Below, piece after piece: positions 51,343-59,608 of a stretch of 64,000 nt of DNA. The translations under genes and the position numbers were made by a program. Numbering within the stretch: position 1 is the stretch's first letter; every line of letters begins with the position of its first letter. This DNA is from BP-464 sp963825415 (GTDB lineage: Bacteria > Actinomycetota > Thermoleophilia > Solirubrobacterales > Solirubrobacteraceae): NCBI GenBank assembly GCA_963825415.1, contig CAWGTD010000003.1:868001-932000 (forward strand). The letters are read 5' to 3'. The notes under the pieces were generated by a model. It was not told the DNA's origin. It saw nothing but the letters and a program-made list of their open reading frames with translations, and ran no database searches.

Positions 51343-52047
51343 CTAGCGGGGTTCGGGGACGTCGCCCAGCCGGCCACCCACCTCGACGATGCTGAACGCG
51401 AGCTCGATCAGCGTCGGCGTCAGCTCTTCGAGGCTCTCCGCTCCGCGGGTGACGATGTGCTCGGAGACGAGCTCGCTGATGCCGCCGACCAGCGCCATCA
51501 GGAACGGCTCGGGCACACGGCGCATCGCGACGTCCGCCGGCCGTGTCCCTTGCGGCGCCGCGCGATAGAGGTCGACGAAGGAGTGAAAGACCTTGCGCCG
51601 CAGCTCGACCGCTCGCGGCCCCGCGCCGAGGACGTCGACGAGCAGCGCACGAGCGAGGTCGGGGTTGGCGGCCAGCAGCTTGGTGTAGGCGGTCATGCCC
51701 ACGCGCACGCGCTCGTGCCAGTCGTCCTGGTCCGAGCGCCGTACGGTCGCCCCGACGTCGGCGATGATCGCCTGGGCGCCGGCCGCGTAGCTGTCGAGGA
51801 AGCACTGCTCCTTGTCGGTGAAGTTCTCGTAGAACGTGCGCCGCGACACGCCGGCCAGCGCGACCACGTCGGACACGGTCACCTTGGCGTAGCCCTTGGC
51901 GGCGACGGCGCGTGCCATGGCGTCGAGCATGCGCTCGCGCTGGGTCCGCGCGACGACGGCACGATCGTCCTCCCAGCCGGGCGGCAACCCGCGGAAGTAC
52001 AACGAATCCGGGTCGCGAGGCCGGGGCGGAACGGTGTCGAGCGCCAC
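51343..52047 (-). CDS. TetR-family transcriptional regulator, divergent from the copper/Tat operon
   Basis: 234 aa from GTG 52047; the longer frame to 52218 runs through the promoter region. N-terminal HTH at about residues 28-75 (RERMLDAMARAVAAKGYAKVT, VSDVVALAGVSRRTFYENFTDKEQCF), then a ligand-binding helical domain. The last helices contain LMALVGGISELVSEHIV. It probably represses the operon starting at 52233, whose promoter carries a dyad overlapping the -35 element, and possibly itself. Nine bases separate it from the ferritin start downstream. Confidence 0.9.
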   Translation of the reverse strand: MALDTVPPRPRDPDSLYFRGLPPGWEDDRAVVARTQRERMLDAMARAVAAKGYAKVTVSDVVALAGVSRRTFYENFTDKEQCFLDSYAAGAQAIIADVGATVRRSDQDDWHERVRVGMTAYTKLLAANPDLARALLVDVLGAGPRAVELRRKVFHSFVDLYRAAPQGTRPADVAMRRVPEPFLMALVGGISELVSEHIVTRGAESLEELTPTLIELAFSIVEVGGRLGDVPEPR

Positions 52048-52096
52048 GACTGCGCAGGATAGGAGAGCGGTTCCGCCCAGAGAACGCATCCGTTTG

Positions 52097-52112
52097 GTTG
52101 TCGTTTGACAAC
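52097..52112. promoter_or_regulatory. Candidate TetR operator (GTTGTC-N4-GACAAC)
   Basis: Perfect 6-bp inverted repeat GTTGTC (52097-52102) and GACAAC (52107-52112) with a GTTT centre. It overlaps the -35 hexamer TTGACA (52105-52110), where a bound repressor would block the polymerase. It lies 50 bp upstream of the divergent TetR gene. Confidence 0.6.
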
Positions 52113-52133
52113 GAGCCGGTCCTGCTCCACAAT
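52105..52133 (+). promoter_or_regulatory. Sigma70-type promoter of the copper/Tat operon
   Basis: -35 TTGACA (52105-52110, consensus) and -10 CACAAT (52128-52133, four of six) with a 17-bp spacer. Transcription would start near 52140, giving a leader of about 90 nt before the GTG at 52233. Confidence 0.6.
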
Positions 52134-52232
52134 CCGGCGCGCTGGACCAGCGTGTACGGGTTCGTACCAACGACCCGCGCCGGTCGGCAGGGGTTTCACG
52201 GCAGGGGTTTTGTTCCAATGGGAGGAGAGAAG

Positions 52233-54008
52233 GTGCGCGCGTATCTCGCCGCGACGATCGTGTCGGCGTTCCTGTTTTGCATGTCGACGGGGACGGCCTT
52301 CGCCGTGCCTCCGCTGCCGGATCCCAACTTCCTCACGGAGGTGACCCAGAGCCCCTGCAAGTACGACAGCCAGGACGCGATCGAGAAGCAGGGCTACGAG
52401 CAGGAAGGCTGGGGCGCCGAGACCGACTACACGCGCTATCCCGGCAACTGCCGGCGCATCCACTTCTCCTACGGCCCGATCGTCGTCAAGCCCGGCCAGA
52501 ACGACGTCCTGGTCGGCCCGGTCACGATCGAGAAGCCCGCCGAGGACGGCTACATCACGCGCTTCAAGCCCAATCTGGTCGACCAGAACGGCGCCGTGCC
52601 GCCCGTCGAGCAGGTCCACCTTCACCACGGCACGTGGCTCTCGCTGACCGGCAACTACGGCAACAGCGCGTTCTTCGCGGCCGGCGAGGAGAAGACGATC
52701 GCGCCGTTCCCCAAGGGGTACGGCATGCCGATCAAGCGCACCGACCAGTGGCAGCTGCTGTACATGGTCCACTCCGCCGTCCAGCAGCCGATGCTGACGT
52801 GGATCACCTACGACATCGACTTCGTGCCGGCGGCGAACGGGGCGGCGGTCGGGATGAAGCCCGCCCTGCCGATCTGGCTCGACGTGCGGCCGTCGGCGTA
52901 TCCGGTGTTCAACGTGCAGCGCAAGTACGGCGGCGAGGACGGTCAGTGCACGTGGCCGCGCGAGGAGTGCGCCGCGTTCGACCCCTTCGGCAAGAAGATC
53001 GCCGGCAACGGCCTGCCCGCCGACAAGCCCGGCACCGACCTCAAGCTGCCGGCCGAGGGCGGCAGCTTCGGCATCGCCCAGAACTGGAAGGGCGGCACGC
53101 TGATCGGCATCGGCGGCCACCTGCACCCGGGCGGCATCCAGAACGAGGTCGACGTCGTGCGCGATGGCGAAAGCAAGCGCATCTACAACGGCGTCCCGAG
53201 CTACTGGGACCACAACGACCAGACCAAGCCGGGAGGCCCCCCGACCTCGTGGGACTTCTCGATGCGCGTGTCGGGGCTGCCCAAGTACGGGATCCATCTC
53301 GAGCCGGGCGACGTCCTGCGCAGCAACGCGACGTACGACACGACCGCCATCTCCTCCTATGAGGACATGGGCATCGCCGTCGGCCTGCTGGTGCCCGACG
53401 ACGCCGACGGCAACCCGCAGGCGCCGGGGCTCGACCCGTTCACCGCGCCGGTCGACAACTCCGAGCGCTGCGACTCCGGAGGCTTGGAGGCCGCCACGCC
53501 GACGCTGTGCCCCAACGGGTACGGCGAGACGCACGGCCACTACGCCGAGAACGGCAACTACAGCGGGCCGGCGCCGGGGGCCACGCTCGACGCGCCGGAC
53601 GGACCGGAGACCACGAAGATCGCGATCGCCGACTTCCTCTACGCGCCGGGCGATCTGACCACCGTCGACACGACGGGCATCCCGCAGGTGAAGCTGGGCG
53701 GTTCGCTGGAGTTCACCAACGCGGACAGCGCGCTGATCCCGCACACCATCACGACGTGCGCCTACCCGTGCCTCGGCGAGACCGGGTCGGCGTTCCCGCT
53801 GCCGGACGGCACGACGAGCCTGGGTCGCCCGCTCGACCTCGACTCGTCCGAGCTCGGCTACGGCGTGCCCGAGATCAGCGGTGTCAAGAACGAGTCGCAG
53901 TGGAGCATCCCGATCACGCAGACCGAGGGCTACCAGGCCGGCGAGGTCGTGACGTACTTCTGCCGCATCCATCCGTCGATGCGGGGGGCCTTCAAGGTCG
54001 TCGATTAG
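52233..54008 (+). CDS. Exported copper type II monooxygenase-like protein with C-terminal cupredoxin
   Basis: 591 aa from GTG 52233, chosen because GGAGGAG lies at optimal spacing; an ATG at 52218 is in frame. Signal peptide to about residue 24. Residues 25-400 resemble the two-copper monooxygenase (PHM/DBH) fold: HLHHG (H129, H131, H132), GGHLHPGG (H296, H298) and DMGIAVG with M379, in the order and rough spacing of the CuH and CuM ligands. Residues about 480-591 are a cupredoxin: H504 in PHTIT and the C577-x2-H580-x2-M583 loop (FCRIHPSM), a type 1 copper site. First gene of the TetR-controlled unit. Family assignment of the middle is by motif only. Confidence 0.7.
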   Translation: MRAYLAATIVSAFLFCMSTGTAFAVPPLPDPNFLTEVTQSPCKYDSQDAIEKQGYEQEGWGAETDYTRYPGNCRRIHFSYGPIVVKPGQNDVLVGPVTIEKPAEDGYITRFKPNLVDQNGAVPPVEQVHLHHGTWLSLTGNYGNSAFFAAGEEKTIAPFPKGYGMPIKRTDQWQLLYMVHSAVQQPMLTWITYDIDFVPAANGAAVGMKPALPIWLDVRPSAYPVFNVQRKYGGEDGQCTWPREECAAFDPFGKKIAGNGLPADKPGTDLKLPAEGGSFGIAQNWKGGTLIGIGGHLHPGGIQNEVDVVRDGESKRIYNGVPSYWDHNDQTKPGGPPTSWDFSMRVSGLPKYGIHLEPGDVLRSNATYDTTAISSYEDMGIAVGLLVPDDADGNPQAPGLDPFTAPVDNSERCDSGGLEAATPTLCPNGYGETHGHYAENGNYSGPAPGATLDAPDGPETTKIAIADFLYAPGDLTTVDTTGIPQVKLGGSLEFTNADSALIPHTITTCAYPCLGETGSAFPLPDGTTSLGRPLDLDSSELGYGVPEISGVKNESQWSIPITQTEGYQAGEVVTYFCRIHPSMRGAFKVVD

Positions 54009-54068
54009 ATCGGGCCGCAGTACGGGCCACGGAACAGATCAAGGAAAAGGGAGCAGGGGAGCCGCAAG

Positions 54069-55883
54069 ATGATCAAGTGGAAGAAGTCCTGGCCGGACCA
54101 GTGGGAGGGGCTGCCGGTCGACGTGCTGCCCTGCTCGAACGACGAGTACCTGCCGCCGCCGCCGACGGCCGAGCAGCTGACGATCATGGCTCTGCAGGAC
54201 CGCGAGGTGGAGCGCTGGCGGCGCAAGTTCGGCATGAGCCGCCGGCACTTCGTGCGCACGTCGGCCGCCATGGCGATCGGCTTCTGGGCGATCGACACGG
54301 TGATGCCGGGCAAGTGGGGCAGCTACGCCTCGGCGCACAACACCAAGACGCTCGACGCATGTGACCTCGAGTGGGCCGGCCGCGGCGGGCTGGAGACGCT
54401 CGCGAACCTGCCCGGTGAGTTCATCTTCGACATCCAGTCGCACCACGTCGACCCCGACGCCGATTGGCGGGTGACCAACCCGGCGATCGTCGCGTTCTTC
54501 GCGGCGCTGTGGCCGCAGTCGTCGCCCGTGCTCGGCGACCAGCCGGGCCTCCGCGACGACGGCTCGATCAAGGGCGGCGGCGCCGGCGAGATCGACCCGA
54601 TCGAGAACCTCTCCCGGTTCCACTACATGAAGGAGCTGTACCTGGACTCGGCGACCACCATGACGGTGCTCTCCTGCGTGCCGACCTCGCCGGACACCAA
54701 CAACCCGCTGCCGCTCGCCGAGGCCGCCCTGACGGTCCACACCGCCAACGACCTGGCGAAGTCCCAGCGGGCGATCATGCACGCCTTCGTCATGCCCAAC
54801 CGCGGCAGCGCCGGCATGACGCAGGACCAGCTCATCGACCCTGCCACCGCGCAGACCGGAGTGGAGGGGCCCGACCCCATCTACTTCCAGGACGAGATGG
54901 ACCTGATGTGGAAGCGCGCCGAGCAGTACAAGGACATCCTCGGCGGCTGGAAGACCTACTGCGCCTGGGGCGACGTCCCATACGCGTCGGGCTGGTGGCT
55001 GGACTCCGACTACGGCATGGCGTTCCTCAAGAACGTCAGGGCCATCAGCGACAAGTACCCGAAGATCCCGCCGGTCGTGGCCACGCACAAGGGCTTCTCG
55101 CTCCCCGGCTTCGACCAGCGCGGCGCCTCGCCCCGCGACGTCGGCCCGGCCGCCAAGGCCAATCCCGGGGTGCGGTTCATGATCTACCACTCGGGCTACG
55201 ACATCTTCAACTACAACGGCGTGCCCGTCGGGGGCAAGCCGGAGGGGCCCTACGCGGGCGACGACAAGGTCGACTCCTCCAACCGGACGGTCGACTCCTT
55301 CATCAAGAGCCTGCGCGAGAACGGCCTGGTCGCCGCGAACTACGCCGAGCCGGGCAAGAAGTTCGGCAACGTCCCCAACGTGTGGGCCGAGCTCGGCTCG
55401 GTCTGGCGCGACCAGATGAGCACCCCCGACGGGGCCACGCACCTGCTCGGCAAGCTGATCACGCACGTCGGGCCCAAGCGCATCGCCTGGGGCACCGACA
55501 GCCTCTGGTACGGCTCGCCGCAGAAGGAGATCGTGGCGCTGCGCAAGCTGGAGTTCACCCAGCAGGCCAAGGAGTTCTACGGCCTGCCCTACGGCCTCGA
55601 CGGCGACGTCGAGGACCCGACGCAGCCGGCGCCCGACCCGTCGCGCACGATCCGCAACGGGATCCTCGGGCGCAACGCCGCCGCCGCCTACAACATCGAT
55701 CCCGACAAGCGGCGCCACGCGATCAGCTGCGATCTCGTCAACGGCATGCGCGAGTCGGACTACATCAAGGACCTCGGCGATCCGCTCAAGGAGACGGCGC
55801 CGATGGCTTCCAACCACGTAAACGGGCCTCGCACGCGCCGCCAGGTGCTCAAGGGCCTGACCGAAGGGGAGTGGTCGCCGTGA
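54069..55883 (+). CDS. Amidohydrolase (TIM-barrel, metal-dependent) with an internal twin-arginine signal
   Basis: 604 aa, ATG 54069 after a GGGGAG. The first 57 residues are soluble and Trp/Asp-rich (KKSWPDQWEGLPVDVLPC) and only then comes SRRHFVRTSAAMAIGFWAID with R58-R59, a twin-Arg motif and hydrophobic core. The body contains FDIQSHHVDPDADW in the place of the amidohydrolase metal HxH/D, ATHKGFSLPGFD, MIYHSGYD and RIAWGTDSLWYGSP with the final Asp ligand. It resembles amidohydrolase_2 enzymes (hydrolases or decarboxylases). Stop overlaps the next start as GTGA. A TatA gene lies later in the operon. Confidence 0.75.
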   Translation: MIKWKKSWPDQWEGLPVDVLPCSNDEYLPPPPTAEQLTIMALQDREVERWRRKFGMSRRHFVRTSAAMAIGFWAIDTVMPGKWGSYASAHNTKTLDACDLEWAGRGGLETLANLPGEFIFDIQSHHVDPDADWRVTNPAIVAFFAALWPQSSPVLGDQPGLRDDGSIKGGGAGEIDPIENLSRFHYMKELYLDSATTMTVLSCVPTSPDTNNPLPLAEAALTVHTANDLAKSQRAIMHAFVMPNRGSAGMTQDQLIDPATAQTGVEGPDPIYFQDEMDLMWKRAEQYKDILGGWKTYCAWGDVPYASGWWLDSDYGMAFLKNVRAISDKYPKIPPVVATHKGFSLPGFDQRGASPRDVGPAAKANPGVRFMIYHSGYDIFNYNGVPVGGKPEGPYAGDDKVDSSNRTVDSFIKSLRENGLVAANYAEPGKKFGNVPNVWAELGSVWRDQMSTPDGATHLLGKLITHVGPKRIAWGTDSLWYGSPQKEIVALRKLEFTQQAKEFYGLPYGLDGDVEDPTQPAPDPSRTIRNGILGRNAAAAYNIDPDKRRHAISCDLVNGMRESDYIKDLGDPLKETAPMASNHVNGPRTRRQVLKGLTEGEWSP

Positions 55884-57727
55884 TCCCGCGTTCGATTCTC
55901 TTGGCAGTTGCGGCGGGCCTCGTCCTCGCCGCGCCCGCGGGCGCGGCCGACGTCGCCGGCTGCGCGGCGCCGGCCACGGGCGGCGACTGGCCGTTCTACG
56001 GCGGCACGTTCGACAACCATCGCGAGCAGCTCGCCGAGGAGACGATCTCGACCGAGAACGCCTCGCAGCTCGGGCTCGCCTGGCAGGCCGCGATGCCCGA
56101 CGGCGGCGTGATCCAGTCGACGCCGACGGTCGCCGACGGCTGCGTGTTCACCGGCACCGACCTCGGCAACGCATACGCGTTCAACGCCGACACCGGCGAG
56201 AAGGTCTGGGAGCGCACCCTGCAGGGCGGCGGCGGCAGCTTCGCCGTCGGCGCCGGCGTCATCGGCGCGCCCGCGGTGGCCAACGGCCTCGTCTACATCG
56301 CGGCGACCAAGGAAGGCAAGTCGATCCTGTTCGCGCTCGACGAGGCCAATGGGGACATTGTCTGGTCGCACATCGTCGACGAGGACTCGGGCGGCGGCGC
56401 GGACTCGAGCCCGATCCCGTTCGAGGGCATGATCTTCCAGGCCTACCAGGGCGACGAGTCCTCGACGCACTCCAACCCGGGCTTCGCGATCATCGACGGC
56501 TCTCGCGAGGGCGGCGGCAACGAGCTCATCCACACGAAGGTGATCCCGGACGCGGACTTCGCCGCCGGGGACCGCGGTGGCTCGATCGTCGACACCCCGG
56601 CGTACGACCCGGAGAGCAAGCTGATGTACGTCGGCACGGGCAACCCGGCGAGCCCGCACGCCAACGAGCGCACCGACGCGCTGCTGAAGATCGACGTCGA
56701 TCCGGCCAGCGCGACGTTCGGCCAGATCCTGGCGTCGCAGATGGGCAAGCGCGACAGCTACCCGGCGCCGAGCGACGTCGACTCGCCGATCTGCCAGACC
56801 GACGTCCAGTGGCCGGTGGGCCGCTTCACCTGCGCGCAGTTCGACTACAACTTCCTCGCCTCGCCGAACCTGTGGAACCACAGCGACGGGCACCAGCTGT
56901 TCGGCGGGCTGCAGAAGGCGGGGGTCTACACCGCGGTCGACACCGCGACGATGGAGAAGGCCTGGGAGGCCACGCTCGGCGTGCCGTGCCTGGCCTGCAA
57001 CCTCAGCTCGACGGCGGTCGACGAGGACGCGATCTACGTCGCGGTGACCGGCGGCAACCTCTACGCGCTGAACAAGGACACCGGGGCGATCAAGTGGGCG
57101 GTTCCGGGGACCGGGGCCACGCACTACGAGGGCCTAACCGTGGCCAACGGCGTCGTCTACTCGGCCAACGACCTGGGCGCGCTCCAGGCGTTCAAGGCGT
57201 CCGACGGCACGCCGCTGCTGGCCCACCCGTTCGTGCAGGACACGAATACGCCGATGCAGGACCTCGGCAACTCGAGCGGGATCGCGGTCGCGCGCAACAC
57301 CGTGTTCGTCTCGTCGAAGAGCGACAGCACCAGCATCCTGTTCGCCTACAAGCTCGGCGAGGGTGGCGGCGGTGGCGGTGGCGGTGGCCCCGGCCTTCCG
57401 CCCGTGCCCGCGCCTCCCGGCGGCGGAGCCCCCGGCGGCGGCGGCCAGATCGCCAGCGGGCCGGGTGCCGCGAGCTACGGCTACCTGACGCCGGTGGCGA
57501 CCACGACGGTCGGCGGCAAGCTGACCTACACCAACGCCGACGTCGCACGCCACGACGTCGTGGCACGCGACAAGGGGCCCGACGGGGCGCCGCTGTTCCG
57601 CAGCGTGCTGGCGGGCCTCGGCCAGTCCGTGCCGGTGACCGGCACCGACCGGGTGCAGGCCGGCAAGACGTACGCGTTCTACTGCTCGATCCATCCGGGC
57701 ATGCAGGGTCAGCTCGTCGTGCGATGA
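55880..57727 (+). CDS. PQQ-type beta-propeller protein with C-terminal cupredoxin
   Basis: 615 aa from GTG 55880 (ribosome-binding site AGGGGAG 8 bases upstream; GTGA overlap). Signal peptide to about residue 23. Propeller blades follow: WPFYGGTFDNHRE, VADGCVFTGTDLGNAYAFNADTGEKVWE, VANGLVYIAAT, VYTAVDTATMEKAWEA, AVTGGNLYALNKDTGAIKW, the pattern of alcohol/PVA dehydrogenases. No CxxCH heme site is seen; a CLAC pair occurs in the middle. A Gly/Pro linker leads to a cupredoxin with H558, C602, H605 and M608 (YCSIHPGM). That domain could take electrons from the propeller. Whether PQQ is bound is unproven. Confidence 0.75.
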   Translation: MIPRSILLAVAAGLVLAAPAGAADVAGCAAPATGGDWPFYGGTFDNHREQLAEETISTENASQLGLAWQAAMPDGGVIQSTPTVADGCVFTGTDLGNAYAFNADTGEKVWERTLQGGGGSFAVGAGVIGAPAVANGLVYIAATKEGKSILFALDEANGDIVWSHIVDEDSGGGADSSPIPFEGMIFQAYQGDESSTHSNPGFAIIDGSREGGGNELIHTKVIPDADFAAGDRGGSIVDTPAYDPESKLMYVGTGNPASPHANERTDALLKIDVDPASATFGQILASQMGKRDSYPAPSDVDSPICQTDVQWPVGRFTCAQFDYNFLASPNLWNHSDGHQLFGGLQKAGVYTAVDTATMEKAWEATLGVPCLACNLSSTAVDEDAIYVAVTGGNLYALNKDTGAIKWAVPGTGATHYEGLTVANGVVYSANDLGALQAFKASDGTPLLAHPFVQDTNTPMQDLGNSSGIAVARNTVFVSSKSDSTSILFAYKLGEGGGGGGGGGPGLPPVPAPPGGGAPGGGGQIASGPGAASYGYLTPVATTTVGGKLTYTNADVARHDVVARDKGPDGAPLFRSVLAGLGQSVPVTGTDRVQAGKTYAFYCSIHPGMQGQLVVR

Positions 57728-57747
57728 GACAGGGAGAGGAGACACGG

Positions 57748-58203
57748 ATGACATTCAGCCTGGTTGACGAGCTGTTGAACCGGCAGATGGCGGGTGAGGT
57801 GAACTCGCCTGCGGCCCGCCACCTGGGGCTGCGGCTGGTCCGCTTCGCTCGTGGCGTGGCGGTCTACGAGATGCCGATGCGCCGGCACGCCTGCGACCCG
57901 CTCGGGCGCGTGGAGAACGGGGTCCTGACGGCGTTGGCCGAGGCCGCGATGACAGCCGCCGCGCGAACGATCGTGGCGGACGGCGAGCTCCCTCCGGACG
58001 CGATGTCGACGGTCGGGCTGACCGCCGAGTTCGTTCGGCCCGTCGCACTCGAGGAGGCCGATGCGCTGCGCGCGGAGGCGATCGTCATGCGCAGGGTCGG
58101 CTCGGCGATGCAGGTCGAGGCCGACGTGCTGTGCGGCCGTTCGCGGATCGCCAGCTTCGCGGCGACGTGCAGCATGCCGCTCGAGCGCGAGGCGGCAGCC
58201 TGA
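57748..58203 (+). CDS. PaaI-like hotdog-fold thioesterase
   Basis: 151 aa from ATG 57748, preceded by GGGAGAGGAG. Hotdog fold with AARHLGLRLVRFARGVAVYEMP and RVENGVLTALAEAAMTAAAR where the catalytic Asp/Glu usually lies, then LTAEFVRPVALEEADALRAEA and a Cys-containing end. Likely a cytosolic acyl-CoA thioesterase of the PaaI/YbgC group, although the usual catalytic HGG is replaced by ENG. Its TGA overlaps the tatA ATG (TGATG). Confidence 0.7.
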   Translation: MTFSLVDELLNRQMAGEVNSPAARHLGLRLVRFARGVAVYEMPMRRHACDPLGRVENGVLTALAEAAMTAAARTIVADGELPPDAMSTVGLTAEFVRPVALEEADALRAEAIVMRRVGSAMQVEADVLCGRSRIASFAATCSMPLEREAAA

Positions 58204-58373
58204 TGCCCGCGATCGGACCGATGGAGCTGATCATCCTGCTGGTCATCGTGCTGCTCGTCGTCGGGCCCAAGAAGCTGCCCAACGTCGGGCGCTCGCTGGG
58301 GAGCGGCATGCGGGAGTTCAAGGACGCGATCACGCCCGGCACGAAGGCGCCGGCCGAGGAAGAGAAGGCCTAG
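58203..58373 (+). CDS. tatA: Twin-arginine translocase TatA/E-type subunit
   Basis: 56 aa. One membrane helix (MELIILLVIVLLVVGPKKLPNVG) directly followed by the amphipathic helix RSLGSGMREFKDAI and a short acidic tail. The GPKKLP hinge is the family signature. TatA oligomers form the protein-conducting element with TatC. Finding it in the same operon as a Tat-signal amidohydrolase suggests a dedicated or boosted export route; no tatB or tatC is in the window. Confidence 0.87.
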   Translation: MPAIGPMELIILLVIVLLVVGPKKLPNVGRSLGSGMREFKDAITPGTKAPAEEEKA

Positions 58374-58375
58374 CC

Positions 58376-58567
58376 ATGCCAGCCGCCACGATCGTCAAGA
58401 CCAAGAAGCGCTGCTGCAAGGACAGCCCGCGCTGCAAGAAGTGCCCGGTGGTGTGGAAGCGCCTCTCCAATGCGGGCCTCGCCGAGCGTGAGGGCCCGCG
58501 CTTCTACCGGGTCGAAGGCAAGCTGAAGAAGAAGCAGCTCAAGGCTGCCCGCCTCCGCTCGGCCTAG
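58376..58567 (+). CDS. Small Cys/Lys-rich conserved protein
   Basis: 63 aa, two bases after the tatA stop. KTKKRCCKDSPRCKKCPVVWKRL carries four Cys in a CC-x5-C-x2-C arrangement that may bind a metal, followed by a basic C-terminal half (KLKKKQLKAARLR). Similar small proteins occur in actinobacteria but I know of no function. Its spacing puts it in the operon, although a link to the copper enzymes is only positional. Confidence 0.65.
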   Translation: MPAATIVKTKKRCCKDSPRCKKCPVVWKRLSNAGLAEREGPRFYRVEGKLKKKQLKAARLRSA

Positions 58568-58578
58568 ACTCAGGCCCC

Positions 58579-59526
58579 ATGGCCACCTGTCTGGTCACCG
58601 GCGGGGCCGGCTTCCTGGGGTCGCACCTGTGCGACGAGCTGTTGCGTCGCGGGCACCGCGTCATCTGCGTCGACAACTTCGAGACCGGCTCGTTGGCCAA
58701 CATCGAGCACATCCGCGCGGACGATTTTGTCTACCTGCAGACGGACATCATCCAGCCGTTCTTCGTCGACGAAGACGTCGACTTCGTCTACCACCTGGCC
58801 AGCCCCGCCAGCCCGATCGACTACCTGCGCCTGCCGCTGCACACGCTGAAGGTCGGCTCGCACGGCACGCACCATTCGCTGGGCCTGGCCAAGCAGCACC
58901 GCGCGCGCTTCCTGCTCGCCTCGACGAGTGAGGTCTACGGCGATCCGCAGGTCCATCCGCAGCCGGAGACCTACTGGGGTCACGTCAACCCGATCGGGCC
59001 GCGCGGCGTCTACGACGAGGCCAAGCGCTACGCCGAGGCGCTGACGATGGCCTACCACCGCCAGCAGGGCGTCGACACCTCGATCATCCGGATCTTCAAC
59101 ACGTACGGCGCGCGCATGCGCCCGTACGACGGCCGCGCGATTCCGACGTTCCTGCGGCAGGCGCTCCAGGACCGGCCGGTGACGATCTTCGGCGACGGCA
59201 GCCAGACCCGCTCGTTCTGTTACGTCGACGACCTGATCCGCGGAATGATCGCGCTGGCCGAGTCCGGGTGCCACCAGCCGGTGAACGTCGGCAACCCCGA
59301 CGAGTACACCCTGCTCGAACTGGCCGAGACCATCATCGAAGTGACGAGCGCGAAGTCCGAGATCGTCTACGAGGCCCTGCCCACGGATGATCCGCAGCGT
59401 CGCGAGCCCGACATCACCCTGGCTCGCGAGATCCTCGGCTGGCAACCTGAGGTCCCGCTTCGTGAAGGCCTGAAGCGGACCATCGACCAGTCCGGGGTCG
59501 AGGCCCTTGTCGGCGCCTCGGCCTAG
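58579..59526 (+). CDS. UDP-glucuronate decarboxylase (UXS) / extended SDR
   Basis: 315 aa. NAD-binding GGAGFLGSHL, the UXS-type HLASPASPIDYLRLP segment, catalytic Ser in LASTSEVYGDP and the Tyr/Lys pair in GVYDEAKRYAEAL. RIFNTYGARMRPYDGR and PVNVGNPDEYTLLELA complete the family pattern. It makes UDP-xylose from UDP-glucuronate for surface glycans. Followed by the polyprenyl glycosylphosphotransferase and ABC exporter. Confidence 0.9.
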   Translation: MATCLVTGGAGFLGSHLCDELLRRGHRVICVDNFETGSLANIEHIRADDFVYLQTDIIQPFFVDEDVDFVYHLASPASPIDYLRLPLHTLKVGSHGTHHSLGLAKQHRARFLLASTSEVYGDPQVHPQPETYWGHVNPIGPRGVYDEAKRYAEALTMAYHRQQGVDTSIIRIFNTYGARMRPYDGRAIPTFLRQALQDRPVTIFGDGSQTRSFCYVDDLIRGMIALAESGCHQPVNVGNPDEYTLLELAETIIEVTSAKSEIVYEALPTDDPQRREPDITLAREILGWQPEVPLREGLKRTIDQSGVEALVGASA

Positions 59527-59608
59527 CTCCGCGCCGGAGCACGCACCGGAGCGCCCAGAACGTGCGGAACCGCGCTCCTTTGGGCACACTGGAGCGTTGG
59601 AGCAGGGG

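Noticed and set aside
54464..55879. Long upstream extension of the propeller protein
   Set aside because: It overlaps the amidohydrolase in another frame and would bury the signal peptide.
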